Origin: Rhizobium sp. WYJ-E13
GTDB taxonomy: Bacteria > Pseudomonadota > Alphaproteobacteria > Rhizobiales > Rhizobiaceae
Length of the DNA stretch: 64,000 bases
Assembly: GCF_018987265.1 (NCBI RefSeq)
Contig: NZ_CP076853.1
Span: 930,001-994,000 of the forward strand
Direction: 5' to 3'
Position 1 is the first letter of the stretch, and each line of letters starts with the position of its first letter. The notes below the pieces were generated by a model. It searched no databases. It was given only the letters and a program-made list of their open reading frames with translations, and had not been told where the DNA came from. The position numbers and the translations under genes were made by a program. Below, one piece after another: positions 38,343 through 48,473 of the stretch.

Positions 38343-39596
38343 ATGGGCGAGGGGATCATGCAGCCTGAGGACGAACGCTTCATGGCAGCTGCGATCCGCC
38401 TGTCGCGATGGCACACGGGCCAGACCTCCACCAATCCATCCGTCGGCTGCATCATCGTTCGCGATGGCGCGATCGTCGGCCGCGCCGTGACCGCACTCGG
38501 CGGCCGCCCGCATGCCGAGCCGCAGGCGCTCGCCGAAGCCGGCGAACTTGCCCGCGGTGCGACGGCCTATGTCACGCTCGAACCCTGCTCCCATCACGGC
38601 AAGACGCCGCCCTGCGCCGAGGCGCTGATTGCCCATGGCGTCGGCCGCGTCGTCATCAGCGTCACCGATCCCGATGTCAGAGTGTCCGGCCGCGGCATTA
38701 CCATGCTGCGCGATGTCGGCATCGAGGTGACCTCGGGCGTGCTGGAGGAAGAGGGCAGGCAGTCGCTCGCCGGATACCTCACCCGTCAGACGAAGAACCG
38801 CCCCTATGTGACTCTCAAACTTGCCGTTTCCGCCGATGGCATGATCGGTCGAGCAGGGGTAGGGCAGGTGGCGATCACTGGCCCGGAAGCCCGCGCTCAG
38901 GTGCAGGCGCTGCGGGCCGAAACCGATGCCATCCTTGTCGGCATCGGCACGGCGATTGCTGACGATCCGCTGCTGACGGTGCGGACGCCGGGTCTTGAGG
39001 CGCAGTCGCCTGTTCGGATCGTGCTCGATCCCGCTCTGGCACTGCCGCTGACGAGCAAGCTCGTCGAGACAGCGCGGGACGTGCCTGTTATCGTGGTGGC
39101 GAGTGAAGAGATATCGCCGTTAGGGTCTGAGGAAGGGGGAGCTGGCACCCAGCCAATCTCCCCCCTTGTGGGGGGTGAGGTGCGTTCCGGCGAAGCCGGA
39201 GCGATCGATCCAGTGAATCGATCGCAGCACCGAACGCCTGGCAGGACAGAGGGGGGTGCCCCACCCACCGACGAAACCGATTCTCGCCGCACCGCACTCG
39301 AAGCCGCCGGCGTCGAGATCCTCTACTGCAATCCCTATCACCCCGAAGTCCTGCTGCCGGCGCTTGCTACGCGCGGCATTTCCTCGCTTCTGGTCGAAGG
39401 CGGCGCAAAGACCGCGAAGCTTTTTCTCGAAGCCGGTTTCGTCGATCGCATCCAGCTCTACCAGGCGCCTCTCGTCATCGGCGAGGGGGGGATTGAATCC
39501 CCATTGCAGGCAACCGACATACCATCCGGCTTTGCCCATAGGGGCACATATATATTTGGCGCTGATCGCCTGGACGAATACGAAAGAGAGACTTGA
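38343..39596 (+). CDS. ribD: Bifunctional riboflavin biosynthesis deaminase/reductase
   Basis: A 417-residue enzyme for two steps of riboflavin synthesis. The N-terminal zinc deaminase has GRPHAEPQAL and LEPCSHHGKTPPCAEAL. The C-terminal reductase starts RPYVTLKLAVSADGMIGR and ends SSLLVEGGAKTAKLFLEAG. Residues ~262-314 are a Gly/Pro/Glu-rich insertion between the reductase strand VIVVA and RRTALEAAGVEIL. The DNA there is a palindromic repeat, and the frame is kept. An alternative start is the ATG at 38358, which has a better ribosome-binding site (GAGGGG). Confidence 0.95.
   Translation: MGEGIMQPEDERFMAAAIRLSRWHTGQTSTNPSVGCIIVRDGAIVGRAVTALGGRPHAEPQALAEAGELARGATAYVTLEPCSHHGKTPPCAEALIAHGVGRVVISVTDPDVRVSGRGITMLRDVGIEVTSGVLEEEGRQSLAGYLTRQTKNRPYVTLKLAVSADGMIGRAGVGQVAITGPEARAQVQALRAETDAILVGIGTAIADDPLLTVRTPGLEAQSPVRIVLDPALALPLTSKLVETARDVPVIVVASEEISPLGSEEGGAGTQPISPLVGGEVRSGEAGAIDPVNRSQHRTPGRTEGGAPPTDETDSRRTALEAAGVEILYCNPYHPEVLLPALATRGISSLLVEGGAKTAKLFLEAGFVDRIQLYQAPLVIGEGGIESPLQATDIPSGFAHRGTYIFGADRLDEYERET
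39125..39285. repeat. Palindromic repeat element inserted in ribD
   Basis: Within ribD lie several hairpins typical of rhizobial intergenic repeats: CTCCCCCC/GGGGGG around TTGT (39161-39178), TCCGGC/GCCGGA (39186-39200), and GCGATCGAT/ATCGATCGC around CCAGTGA (39200-39225). A matching GGCAGGACAGAGGGGGGTGC lies on the far side. The ends are approximate. The element adds about 50 residues without breaking the reading frame. Confidence 0.75.
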
Positions 39597-40216
39597 TGTT
39601 CACCGGAATTGTCACTGATATCGGCACGATCGAATCCGTTTCGACCCTCAAGGAGGGCATCAAGCTCCGTATCGCGACGAATTACGATCCGGCGACCATC
39701 GATATGGGGGCTTCCATCTCCCATTCCGGCATCTGCCTCACCGTAACAGGACTGCCGCAGGAGGGCAGCAACGGCCGCTGGTTCGAGGTCGAGGCATGGG
39801 AAGAGGCGCTGCGCCTCACCACTATTTCCACTTGGCAGACGGGCAGCCATATCAATCTCGAACGGTCGCTGAAGATCGGTGATGAGCTGGGCGGCCACAT
39901 CGTCTCCGGCCATGTCGACGGCAAGGCCGAGATCCTGTCGGTGACGGAGGAAGGCGATGCCACGCGCTTCCGTCTGCGTGCGCCGGCCCATCTCGCGAAA
40001 TTCGTGGCGCCCAAGGGGTCCATCGCGCTGGACGGCACGTCGCTGACCGTCAATGCCGTAGATGGTACGGATTTCGACGTGCTCCTGATCCGCCACACGC
40101 TCGAGGTCACGACCTGGGGTGAACGCAAGGCCGGCGACTTCGTCAATTTCGAGGTCGATACCATGGCGCGTTATGCCGCCCGCCTTGCTGAGTTTCCTAG
40201 CGCGAAAACTGAATGA
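39596..40216 (+). CDS. ribE: Riboflavin synthase (alpha chain)
   Basis: A 206-residue enzyme that dismutates two 6,7-dimethyl-8-ribityllumazine molecules to riboflavin. Two similar lumazine-binding barrels are visible, starting MFTGIVTDIGTIE and GGHIVSGHVDGKAEI, with GASISHSGICLTV in the first and ALDGTSLTVNAV in the second. Its ATG overlaps the ribD stop (TGATG). Its last 20 bases overlap the 3' end of the GNAT gene on the other strand. Confidence 0.96.
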   Translation: MFTGIVTDIGTIESVSTLKEGIKLRIATNYDPATIDMGASISHSGICLTVTGLPQEGSNGRWFEVEAWEEALRLTTISTWQTGSHINLERSLKIGDELGGHIVSGHVDGKAEILSVTEEGDATRFRLRAPAHLAKFVAPKGSIALDGTSLTVNAVDGTDFDVLLIRHTLEVTTWGERKAGDFVNFEVDTMARYAARLAEFPSAKTE

Positions 40217-40712
40217 TCGGGCCGTTATAGTCAGTCCGCGCCGCCTCCTTGAAGCCGAGCTTTTCGGCAACCCTGAGCGACGGCATATTGTCCGGGCTGA
40301 TGATGCAGGTCATCGGCCGTCCCGGAAACTGTGTCTCTCCCCAGCCGATGATCGCCGTCAGCGCCTCGGTGGCATAACCCTTGCCATGCGCAGATGGCAT
40401 TATTGCCCAGCCCACCTCCATCGTGCCTTCGATCGAAGGCTGCATGTCCCGCTTGGCCTCGAGAAAACCGGCTTCGCCGATGAAGCGGCCGCTTTCCTTG
40501 TCTTCGATCGCGAAGAAACCGAAGCCCATGTGATGCCACATGCCGGCAATACGCAGCAGCCGTGACCAGCTCTGCTCGCGGCTGGAGGGTACGCCGCTGA
40601 TGAAACGCACGACGTCTTCGTCGCGCCAGAGCTCGAAATGTGCATCGAAGTCGTCACGCCGATGCGCGCGCAGAATAAGCCGTCCGGTTTCCAGTGTCGG
40701 GATATCGATCAT
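40197..40712 (-). CDS. GNAT family N-acetyltransferase (RimJ/RimL type)
   Basis: A 171-residue acetyltransferase. It opens IPTLETGRLILRAHRRDDFD, typical of the RimJ/RimL subgroup, and has the acetyl-CoA segment SAHGKGYATEALTAII followed by SLRVAEKLGFKEA. The substrate, an amino group on a protein or small molecule, is unknown. It converges with ribE. Confidence 0.88.
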   Translation of the reverse strand: MIDIPTLETGRLILRAHRRDDFDAHFELWRDEDVVRFISGVPSSREQSWSRLLRIAGMWHHMGFGFFAIEDKESGRFIGEAGFLEAKRDMQPSIEGTMEVGWAIMPSAHGKGYATEALTAIIGWGETQFPGRPMTCIISPDNMPSLRVAEKLGFKEAARTDYNGPIIQFSR

Positions 40713-40754
40713 GAATAGGATGCTCTGAAACGATTTGCGATGAAGGTGCTGATA

Positions 40755-41249
40755 TCAGAAGCCGGGTTCGCCGTCCCAGTAGTCGAGAGCGTTCTCGCCC
40801 CGGCCGATATGATCGAAGGAACTGCCGTCGCGATTGGTCTTGGCGAGAAATTTGCCGGAATCGGGATATTCGCAGATTTCGGTCTTCGCCTTGGTCGACA
40901 GGCCCAGATAGATCAGCGGCGTCGATCCGGTATTGATGATCTGATGAGCCGTTTCCGGCCCGCCCGAGGGCGCACCCAGCACGTCTCCCTTCTTGATTGG
41001 ATAGCGCAGCTCGCCGAAGCGATATTCGCCCGTGCCGTCGATGATGTAGAAGAGCTCGTCTTCGACATGGTGATTATGGAAGGGGCAGCCGGATTTGCCG
41101 GGCGGCACTTCGCTGTAGCTGATGCCGAGGTTGGCAAGCCCGAGATCTTTTCCGAAAGACGTGTCGCGGCTTTCGAAGAGGCTTCCCCTCGTCCAGTGTT
41201 CGAGGGAGAGATCGGCCGTATTGATGACCGGTTTTGCGTTCGTCGCCAT
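40755..41249 (-). CDS. Cupin-domain protein
   Basis: A 164-residue single-domain cupin. Motif 1 is PFHNHHVEDELFYIIDGTGEY and motif 2 is GAPSGGPETAHQIINTG, with the histidines expected to bind a metal. Members include isomerases, dioxygenases and sugar-binding proteins; the function here is not decided. It stands alone on the minus strand between ribE and ribH. Confidence 0.85.
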   Translation of the reverse strand: MATNAKPVINTADLSLEHWTRGSLFESRDTSFGKDLGLANLGISYSEVPPGKSGCPFHNHHVEDELFYIIDGTGEYRFGELRYPIKKGDVLGAPSGGPETAHQIINTGSTPLIYLGLSTKAKTEICEYPDSGKFLAKTNRDGSSFDHIGRGENALDYWDGEPGF

Positions 41250-41374
41250 CGGGTCCTCCGCTTTGGCGAGAAGACAATCCTATCCGACGGAAAATGCAAC
41301 AGCGATTTCGAGAAAAGGCGAGTATGGGCGGTGAGGAGATCAGCCGTCCATGCTCGCCTTCCAAGTTGGCAGCC

Positions 41375-41731
41375 TCAGCGAACGTAGAACGTAATGCTGC
41401 CGTCGGCTGCCTGTTCTGCATTCACGACATTGCGGATATTGACGCCGTCATTGTTGAGCTTGTGTGCCAGCGACTTGTTGGCGTCGATGGAGGCCTGGAT
41501 GGCATAGACAGCGCTTTGCGGGCGCTGAATGACGGAGCGCGGACCCGTCATTTCGTCGTCGAGGTTGTGCCAGTTGTAAACCGGCTGGATGTCGAAGTCG
41601 CCATGGAAGGTGCGAAGTGTCCGCTCGATACCCTGTGCGGTGTTCATGTCGAGGCTTTCAGCGCGACTGACGCCTGCAAATGCAAGGGAGGAGAAAGCGG
41701 CGGCGATGGCGATTTTAGCAACGCGGTTCAT
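41375..41731 (-). CDS. Small secreted protein of unknown function
   Basis: A 118-residue protein with a Sec signal peptide (MNRVAKIAIAAAFSSLAFAG, cleavage after SRA). The mature part has an alternating charged and polar pattern (DMNTAQGIERTLRTFHGDF) and no cysteine. No family recognised. It is probably periplasmic. Confidence 0.7.
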   Translation of the reverse strand: MNRVAKIAIAAAFSSLAFAGVSRAESLDMNTAQGIERTLRTFHGDFDIQPVYNWHNLDDEMTGPRSVIQRPQSAVYAIQASIDANKSLAHKLNNDGVNIRNVVNAEQAADGSITFYVR

Positions 41732-42077
41732 GATCGTATCCTTTCGTCTGCTGTGACGGTCGGCTGTCGTTGCAGGGGATCGTCGGTGTTACGACTGGGA
41801 TTTGGCACCGCAGCATTGGCGTTTCAATGGTGTAAGTTACTGAAAATCAATTAAAAATTGTTCATGAAATCCGCCTTGGATTTGCCGTTTTTGCGTCACC
41901 CGGCTAAGCATGTTTTTCACGTCGTTACACCCGACAATGCCGAGCTCCGCTATCCCATTGCAGATATTTTGTCTTTCCTTTTGGAGCGCTACCCGAATTT
42001 GCTTGCCATTCGCTCGAAGGCATGTTTTGACCGCGGCCTGCCCGAGTGGAAAATGCCCCTCCAACCGAAGGTGAACC
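41732..42077. other. 346-base gap before ribH without a recognised gene
   Basis: No convincing gene was seen. The stretch around 41830-41960 is AT-rich, and ribH begins with AACCGAAGGTGAACC before its ATG. I looked for the FMN riboswitch signature and did not find it. The promoters of ribH and of the secreted protein gene (minus strand) should be here. Confidence 0.5.
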
Positions 42078-42533
42078 ATGCCGAAAGAGACCGCTCCCCA
42101 TATTTTGATCGTCGAAGCGCGCTTCTATGACGACATGGCCGATGCTCTTCTGGAGGGCGCGACCTTCGCGCTGGAAGAAGCCGGCGCCACGTTTGATGTC
42201 GTCACTGTGCCCGGCGCGCTGGAAATTCCGGCGGCGATTGCCATGGCGCTCGATGGCGCGGATAATGACGGCACGCAGTATGACGGTTTCGTTGCACTCG
42301 GCATGGTCATCCGCGGCGAAACCTATCATTTCGACATCGTGTCGAACGAGTCTTCGCGTGCGCTCATGGATCTCGCCGTCAGCGAGTCCCTTGCCATCGG
42401 CAACGGCATCCTGACCGTCGAGAACGATGAACAGGCCTGGGTGCGTGTGCGCCGCTCGGAAAAGGACAAGGGCGGTTTCGCCGCCCGTGCAGCTCTCACC
42501 ATGATCGAGCTGAAGAAGAAGTTGGGTGCATAA
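42078..42533 (+). CDS. ribH: 6,7-dimethyl-8-ribityllumazine synthase
   Basis: A 151-residue enzyme for the penultimate riboflavin step. Marks are [54 protein letters not shown] and a C-terminal [16 protein letters not shown]. The usual histidine near GETYHFD is present. It is separated from nusB by 3 bases, forming the classic ribH-nusB operon. Confidence 0.96.
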   Translation: MPKETAPHILIVEARFYDDMADALLEGATFALEEAGATFDVVTVPGALEIPAAIAMALDGADNDGTQYDGFVALGMVIRGETYHFDIVSNESSRALMDLAVSESLAIGNGILTVENDEQAWVRVRRSEKDKGGFAARAALTMIELKKKLGA

Positions 42534-42536
42534 AGA

Positions 42537-43019
42537 ATGACTGACGAAAATACCGAACGACCGGTCAAGGCTGCCAACCAGCGGGGTGCTGCGCGTCTTG
42601 CGGCTGTGCAGGCGCTTTATCAGATGGATATCGGCGGCACCGGCGTTCTGGAAATCGTGGCGGAATACGAGGCGCATCGCCTCGGCCAGGAACTTGACGG
42701 CGAAACCTATCTGAAGGCCGATGCCGGCTGGTTCCGCTCGATCGTCTCAGGCGTCGTGCGCGACCAGCTACGCCTTGACCCGCTGATCGCCTCCGCCCTG
42801 CAGGACGATTGGGCGCTGTCGCGTCTGGACAGCACCGTCCGCGCCATCCTGCGCGCCGGCGTCTTCGAACTCGTCGACCGCAAGGACGTTCCGGTCGCCG
42901 TCATCGTCACCGAATATGTCGAGATCGCTCGCGCCTTCTTCGACGATGATGAGCCGAAGCTCGTCAATGCCGTTCTGGACCGCATCGCCAAGCAGGTGCG
43001 CGGCGACCAGAAGAAATAG
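42537..43019 (+). CDS. nusB: Transcription antitermination protein NusB
   Basis: A 160-residue all-helical RNA-binding protein that joins the boxA antitermination complex on rRNA operons. The N-terminal helix [19 protein letters not shown] and the C-terminal [18 protein letters not shown]...[15 protein letters not shown] match the family. It follows ribH with a 3-base gap. Confidence 0.95.
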   Translation: MTDENTERPVKAANQRGAARLAAVQALYQMDIGGTGVLEIVAEYEAHRLGQELDGETYLKADAGWFRSIVSGVVRDQLRLDPLIASALQDDWALSRLDSTVRAILRAGVFELVDRKDVPVAVIVTEYVEIARAFFDDDEPKLVNAVLDRIAKQVRGDQKK

Positions 43020-43214
43020 GCACTTAGCCGCCAAACGATCCCTCCCGTTCTTTCTGCGGAACTGCAAGGCTTTTGAGGTTTTGCAGTCTTGACGCGACGT
43101 TATCGACCACGCAATCTCCACTCGCCTGCTGGGCGTTTCTGTGGAGAGGAGTCGATTCAGCAGCGTTCGTCGCCGGAGAAGGAGTGAGTTCCGGCTTATG
43201 GGAGGAAAGAGCGA

Positions 43215-45353
43215 ATGACCATTCTTTTATTGGTAATCGCATGTGGCCTGCTCTCGGTGGTCTATGCCATCTGGGCAACCCGGTCGGTGCTTGCTGCCGA
43301 TCAGGGAAACAGCCGCATGCAGGAGATCGCGGGCTATATTCGCGAGGGCGCACAGGCCTATCTGACGCGTCAGTATAGAACCATTGCCATCGTCGGCATT
43401 GTTGTTTTCATTGCAGCATGGCTGCTCCTTTCCGCCACGGCCGCGATCGGGTTCCTGATCGGCGCCGTCCTCTCGGGTGCTGCCGGCTTCATCGGCATGC
43501 ACGTCTCCGTCCGCGCCAACGTGCGCACCGCCCAGGCAGCGTCCACGAGCCTCAAGGCCGGCCTGGACATCGCCTTCAAATCGGGCGCGATCACCGGCAT
43601 GCTGGTTGCCGGCCTCGCGCTTCTCGGCGTCTCGATCTATTATTACGTGCTGACGATCGTGCTCGGACACGAGGCCGGCTCGCGTGAAGTCGTCGACTCC
43701 CTCGTGGCGCTCGGCTTCGGCGCGTCGCTGATCTCGATCTTCGCCCGTCTCGGCGGCGGTATCTTTACGAAGGGCGCCGACGTCGGCGGCGACCTCGTCG
43801 GCAAGGTCGAAGCCGGTATTCCGGAAGACGATCCGCGCAATCCGGCAACCATTGCCGATAACGTCGGCGACAATGTCGGCGATTGCGCGGGCATGGCGGC
43901 CGACTTGTTCGAAACCTATGCCGTGACCGTCGTCGCGACCATGGTTCTGGCGGCAATCTTCTTTGCCGGCGCACCCATCCTGCAGTCGGCCATGATCTAC
44001 CCGCTGGCGATCTGCGGCGCCTGCATTATCACCTCGATCATCGGCACCTTCTTCGTCAAGCTCGGCCCCAACGGCTCGATCATGGGCGCCCTCTACAAGG
44101 GCCTCATCGTCACCGGCCTTCTGTCTGTCATCGGCCTCGGTGCCGCAACCTCGTTGACGGTCGGCTGGGGTTCGCTCGGTCAGGTCGCCGGTTTTGACGT
44201 TACCGGCACGAAGCTCTTCTTCTGCGGTCTCGTCGGCCTCGTCGTCACAGCGCTGATCGTCGTCATCACCGAATACTATACCGGCACCGGCAAGCGCCCG
44301 GTCGTGTCGATCGCCCAGGCATCGGTTACCGGCCACGGTACCAACGTCATCCAGGGTCTTGCGGTATCGCTGGAATCGACGGCGCTGCCTGCAATCGTCA
44401 TCGTCGGCGGCATTCTTGCCACCTATCAGCTCGGCGGCCTGTTCGGCACCGGCATCGCGGTCACCGCGATGCTCGGCCTTGCCGGCATGATTGTTGCGCT
44501 CGACGCTTTCGGTCCGGTCACGGACAATGCCGGCGGCATCGCGGAAATGTCCCACCTGCCGCCGGAAGTGCGCAAGTCCACGGATGCGCTCGATGCCGTC
44601 GGCAACACGACGAAGGCCGTCACCAAGGGTTACGCGATCGGTTCGGCCGGTCTCGGCGCGCTGGTGCTCTTTGCGGCCTATGCGAACGACCTGCAATATT
44701 TTGCCGCGCATCCCGACCAGTATCCTTATTTCCAGAATATCGGCACGATCTCATTCGATCTGTCTAACCCTTACGTGGTTGCCGGTCTGCTGTTCGGTGG
44801 CCTGATTCCCTATCTCTTCGGCGGCATCGCCATGACCGCTGTCGGCCGTGCCGCCGGCGCGATCGTCGAGGAAGTGCGCAAGCAGTTCCGTGAAAAGCCA
44901 GGCATCATGCAGGGCACGGAAAAGCCTGATTACGGCCGCGCCGTCGATCTTCTGACCAAGGCTGCGATCCGCGAAATGATCATCCCGTCGCTGCTGCCGG
45001 TGCTAGCGCCTATCGTCGTCTATTTCGGCGTGCTCATCATCTCCGGCTCCAAGGCGTCGGCCTTTGCAGCGCTTGGGGCATCGCTGCTTGGCGTCATCAT
45101 CAACGGTCTCTTCGTCGCGATCTCGATGACCTCGGGCGGCGGCGCGTGGGACAATGCCAAGAAGAGCTTCGAGGATGGCTTCGTCGACAAGGACGGCGTG
45201 CGCCACATGAAGGGCTCGGATGCTCACAAGGCATCGGTGACGGGTGATACCGTCGGCGATCCCTACAAGGATACGGCCGGTCCCGCCGTCAACCCGGCGA
45301 TCAAGATCACTAATATCGTAGCCCTGCTGCTTCTGGCGATTCTCGCGCATTAA
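43215..45353 (+). CDS. hppA: Membrane-bound H+-translocating pyrophosphatase
   Basis: A 712-residue inner-membrane pump with about 16 transmembrane segments that couples pyrophosphate hydrolysis to proton transport. The substrate site is [20 protein letters not shown] followed by [13 protein letters not shown] and the C-terminal [10 protein letters not shown]. The sequence [10 protein letters not shown] has lysine where the K+-dependent class has alanine, so this is the K+-independent H+ type. GGAGGAAAGAG precedes the ATG. A terminator follows. Confidence 0.97.
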   Translation: MTILLLVIACGLLSVVYAIWATRSVLAADQGNSRMQEIAGYIREGAQAYLTRQYRTIAIVGIVVFIAAWLLLSATAAIGFLIGAVLSGAAGFIGMHVSVRANVRTAQAASTSLKAGLDIAFKSGAITGMLVAGLALLGVSIYYYVLTIVLGHEAGSREVVDSLVALGFGASLISIFARLGGGIFTKGADVGGDLVGKVEAGIPEDDPRNPATIADNVGDNVGDCAGMAADLFETYAVTVVATMVLAAIFFAGAPILQSAMIYPLAICGACIITSIIGTFFVKLGPNGSIMGALYKGLIVTGLLSVIGLGAATSLTVGWGSLGQVAGFDVTGTKLFFCGLVGLVVTALIVVITEYYTGTGKRPVVSIAQASVTGHGTNVIQGLAVSLESTALPAIVIVGGILATYQLGGLFGTGIAVTAMLGLAGMIVALDAFGPVTDNAGGIAEMSHLPPEVRKSTDALDAVGNTTKAVTKGYAIGSAGLGALVLFAAYANDLQYFAAHPDQYPYFQNIGTISFDLSNPYVVAGLLFGGLIPYLFGGIAMTAVGRAAGAIVEEVRKQFREKPGIMQGTEKPDYGRAVDLLTKAAIREMIIPSLLPVLAPIVVYFGVLIISGSKASAFAALGASLLGVIINGLFVAISMTSGGGAWDNAKKSFEDGFVDKDGVRHMKGSDAHKASVTGDTVGDPYKDTAGPAVNPAIKITNIVALLLLAILAH

Positions 45354-45373
45354 GGTGCGCTAGCCAACAATAC

Positions 45374-45408
45374 AAAAACCCGCCGGAAGCGATTCCGGCG
45401 GGTTTTTG
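45374..45408. terminator. Bidirectional terminator after hppA
   Basis: AAAAACCCGCCGGAA and TTCCGGCGGGTTTTT form an 11-base GC-rich hairpin with a four-base loop and T-runs on both strands. It lies between the convergent hppA and bamE-like genes. Confidence 0.92.
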
Positions 45409-45426
45409 TATAGGAAACAGCTTGTT

Positions 45427-45960
45427 TTAGCGCAGGCTGGACGGGTTCTGCGGCGTGCCGCCGGCGCCGCCACCGAAGAGGCTCTTGGCCGCATTCGCTG
45501 CGCTGCCGCCGGACAGCATCTGCTGCAGGAAGGTAAGTTCGCGACCGCCGGTCGGCGTGACGCGGGAAATCGTGTCGAATACCTTGCCGTCCTGCAGGGT
45601 GTAGTTGGCGCGGCGGGCAACAACCCCGTCCTTGTCGAAATAGATGGCGAGAATGCTCTGGGCGGTGACGCGCAGCTTCTGGAATGCCATCGAGCGCTGG
45701 CGGCGCTGCGAGATGTAATAAAAGACTTCCCCGTCGAAGGTTGCCGTGGTCGACGGCGTGCCGAGCGACAGCAGCACCTGCTCACGACTGGAACCTTCAG
45801 GCACCAGCGCCAACGACTGCTCGTCGACGATATAGCCGCCGTTCAGCACGGTGCTCGTCTGGCATCCTGAGAGTGTGGTGGCGGAGGCGATTATGATGGC
45901 AATGGCCGCATTGCTGAAGAATTTCATGTCAGACTTGAAATACCGTTTCTTCAACGACAT
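45427..45960 (-). CDS. bamE: BamE/SmpA-like outer membrane lipoprotein
   Basis: A 177-residue lipoprotein of the outer-membrane beta-barrel assembly machine. The lipobox is LSGC, with the lipidated cysteine at residue 33. The SmpA/OmlA domain reads VPEGSSREQVLLSLGTPSTT and then FDGEVFYYISQRR. A low-complexity Gly/Ala C-terminal tail (GGSAANAAKSLFGGGAGG) is typical of alphaproteobacterial members. I keep the 45960 start because GGGAG precedes it; the next ATG at 45927 is also possible. Confidence 0.88.
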   Translation of the reverse strand: MSLKKRYFKSDMKFFSNAAIAIIIASATTLSGCQTSTVLNGGYIVDEQSLALVPEGSSREQVLLSLGTPSTTATFDGEVFYYISQRRQRSMAFQKLRVTAQSILAIYFDKDGVVARRANYTLQDGKVFDTISRVTPTGGRELTFLQQMLSGGSAANAAKSLFGGGAGGTPQNPSSLR

Positions 45961-46206
45961 CTACTCCCTTGAGTATCGATAGCAGCCATTCCAAACACTG
46001 CGTGCTTCCTCCTGCAGAACCATTGTGGCCATTCCGGGGTCGAATTCTCCCGATCTGTCTCGTTGTGCACCGGAGCGCACCTGTCTCGAAACCGGCCACG
46101 AACGGCATTGCAATTCGCGCCTGCTTCGGTAAACCAGCTTTCGAAATCATGCAACAAGGCCCGGTGCCGCTCGGCGCCAAGAATGCGGCATTTCCGGAAA
46201 AAACAA

Positions 46207-46740
46207 ATGATCTTCGGGCTCTTCGGTAAGAGAAACAGCAACCAGACCATCATCGACCGGCAATACGCCGCGCTGACGGCTGCCGCCCGCATGCCGGAGC
46301 TCTATGAGCGCCTTGACGTGCCCGATACCGTCATGGGCCGCTTCGAGATGCTGTCGATCGCCATGATCCTGTTTTTCCGCCGTACCCGCACCTCCGGGAC
46401 GAGCGGCCAGGAGATCGCCCAGGAAATCGTCGATGCTTTTTTTCAGGATATCGACTATTCGATCCGCGAGCTCGGAATCGGCGATAACAGCGTGCCGAAG
46501 CGCATGAAGAAGCTCGCAGGCATGTTTTATGGACGGTTGGAAGCCTATTCGAAGGCTATGGATGCCGGCGATGCTGCCGCACTTTCCGTGGCCCTCCAGC
46601 GCAATATTTATCCCGAAGCAGCCGAGCCCGCCGATATGAGCGGGCTGGCGCAATGGATGGTGGCGGCGGAGGCCCACCTGTCGGCCATTCCCGAAGAGGC
46701 GATCGCCACCGGTTCGGCGACGATCCCCGGGGTCGCCTGA
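46207..46740 (+). CDS. Ubiquinol-cytochrome c chaperone family protein (CBP3-like)
   Basis: A 177-residue protein similar to mitochondrial Cbp3/UQCC1, which assists cytochrome b assembly in complex III. It opens MIFGLFGKRNSNQTIIDRQY and contains GRFEMLSIAMILFFRR and QEIVDAFFQDIDYSIRELGI. The longer frame from 46063 adds unrelated basic sequence, so I start at 46207. It is followed by the DUF177 gene after 11 bases, the conserved alphaproteobacterial order leading to plsX. Confidence 0.9.
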   Translation: MIFGLFGKRNSNQTIIDRQYAALTAAARMPELYERLDVPDTVMGRFEMLSIAMILFFRRTRTSGTSGQEIAQEIVDAFFQDIDYSIRELGIGDNSVPKRMKKLAGMFYGRLEAYSKAMDAGDAAALSVALQRNIYPEAAEPADMSGLAQWMVAAEAHLSAIPEEAIATGSATIPGVA

Positions 46741-46751
46741 GGAGTAGAATC

Positions 46752-47306
46752 ATGAAGAAAGATCTGAGCGAGATTCCCTTTTCATATCCGGTCAAGGTCG
46801 GACACATCTCCGCCAATCCTGTCGAGGTCCGCGTGAGCGCCGACAAGGACGAGCTGAAGGCGCTGGCCGAAAGCTGGAACGTCGTGTCGGTGGACGATCT
46901 CCATGCCGACCTGCAGATCAACAGGTGGAAGCGCGACGGCATCCGCGTCAAGGGACGCGTACAGGCGAAGATCGTCCAGTCCTGCATCGTCACGCTCGAG
47001 CCGGTCGAATCTGCAATCGATGAGACCTTCGAGCAGATCTTCGTGCCGGAAAATTCCAAGCTCGCCCGCCATCCCGCCAATGATACCGGGGAAATGGTGC
47101 TGGATCCCGACGGTCCGGACCTGCCTGAAATCTTTACCGGCGATACGATCGATGCCGGCGAGATCGTCGCGGAATTCGCCGCACTCGCCATCGATCCCTA
47201 TCCGCGCAAGGAAGGCGTGGAGTTCGAGGCTCATATCGAGGATACGGGGGAAAATGACCGGAAGCCCTCAGCGTTTGCCGCGCTCAAAGACTGGAAAAAG
47301 GACTGA
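46752..47306 (+). CDS. DUF177/YceD family protein
   Basis: A 184-residue acidic protein of the YceD family, which is usually located before rpmF and plsX and is thought to act in ribosomal RNA or ribosome assembly. The conserved core is GRVQAKIVQSCIVTLEPVES. GGAGTAG precedes the ATG at 46752. No rpmF lies between it and plsX here, as in other rhizobia. Confidence 0.88.
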   Translation: MKKDLSEIPFSYPVKVGHISANPVEVRVSADKDELKALAESWNVVSVDDLHADLQINRWKRDGIRVKGRVQAKIVQSCIVTLEPVESAIDETFEQIFVPENSKLARHPANDTGEMVLDPDGPDLPEIFTGDTIDAGEIVAEFAALAIDPYPRKEGVEFEAHIEDTGENDRKPSAFAALKDWKKD

Positions 47307-47407
47307 AGCAACACCGGCATTTGCCATAATTCAGTTGTAAGCGACGCCAAAACCGGTATTTTGGCCGAAATTTCGCCCCTGAGGCGAAAAAGAAGGATCA
47401 GGGACGC

Positions 47408-48454
47408 GTGATCAGAATATCTCTCGACCTCATGGGTGGCGACTTTGGTCCCCAGGTTGTCATCCCCGGTGCTGCCAAGGCGCTGGACAGGCACCCGGAT
47501 ATTTCCTTCGTCTTTTACGGCATCAAGGAACAGTGCGACCCGGTTCTGGCGAAGTTTCCCAAGCTCAGGGAAAAGTCGACCTTTCACGATTGCGAACTTG
47601 CCGTCAGCATGGAAGAGAAGCCGAGCCAGGCGTTGCGCCGCGGCCGCTATGTCTCCACCATGTGGCGCACCATCGAAGCGGTGAAGTCCGGCGAGGCCGA
47701 TGTCGCCGTTTCCGCAGGCAATACCGGCGCGCTCATGGCAATGGCCAAGTTTTGTCTGCGCACGATGGCCAATATCGAACGCCCGGCGATCGCCGCCATC
47801 TGGCCGACGATGAAGGGCGAAAGCATCGTGCTCGATGTTGGCGCCACGATCGGCGCCGACTCGCAGCAATTGATGGATTTCGCGCTCATGGGCGGCGCCA
47901 TGGCGCGCGCGCTCTTCGAGGTTGAGCGTCCGACCGTCGGCTTGCTGAATGTTGGCGTCGAGGAAATCAAGGGGCAGGAAGAAGTCAAGGAAGCCGGCCG
48001 CCTGCTGCGGGAAGCCAATCTCGATTCGCTCGAATATTCCGGCTTCGTCGAAGGTGATGATCTCGGCAAGGGTACCGTCGATGTCGTGGTTGTCGAAGGC
48101 TTTTCCGGCAATATCGCGCTGAAGGCTGCGGAAGGTACGGCCCGGCAGATCGCCGGCTATCTGCGCGCTGCCATGTCGCGCACGCTGCTTGCCCGCATCG
48201 GCTATCTCCTCGCCAAGAGCGCCTTCGACATGCTGCGTGAGAAGCTCGATCCGAGCAAGGTCAATGGTGGCGTGTTTCTCGGCCTCAACGGCATCGTCAT
48301 CAAGAGCCATGGCGGGGCGAATGCCGAAGGCATCGCCGCGGCCATCGAAGTCGGTTATGACATGGCCAAGAATGGCCTGACACAGAAAATAGAAAACGAT
48401 CTCAAAAAATACCATGCCAAGCGGCTGCCCCCGATGGGGCCGGAAGCCGCGTGA
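47408..48454 (+). CDS. plsX: Phosphate acyltransferase PlsX
   Basis: A 348-residue enzyme that makes acyl-phosphate from acyl-ACP for phospholipid synthesis. It begins with a GTG and reads [19 protein letters not shown]; further marks are [24 protein letters not shown] and [17 protein letters not shown] lies 10 bases upstream. It is followed by fabH after 19 bases. Confidence 0.95.
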   Translation: MIRISLDLMGGDFGPQVVIPGAAKALDRHPDISFVFYGIKEQCDPVLAKFPKLREKSTFHDCELAVSMEEKPSQALRRGRYVSTMWRTIEAVKSGEADVAVSAGNTGALMAMAKFCLRTMANIERPAIAAIWPTMKGESIVLDVGATIGADSQQLMDFALMGGAMARALFEVERPTVGLLNVGVEEIKGQEEVKEAGRLLREANLDSLEYSGFVEGDDLGKGTVDVVVVEGFSGNIALKAAEGTARQIAGYLRAAMSRTLLARIGYLLAKSAFDMLREKLDPSKVNGGVFLGLNGIVIKSHGGANAEGIAAAIEVGYDMAKNGLTQKIENDLKKYHAKRLPPMGPEAA

Positions 48455-48473
48455 GCAACGAGGTTCAAGCAAT

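Noticed and set aside
41900..42077. FMN riboswitch before ribH
   Set aside because: The conserved RFN-element segments could not be found.
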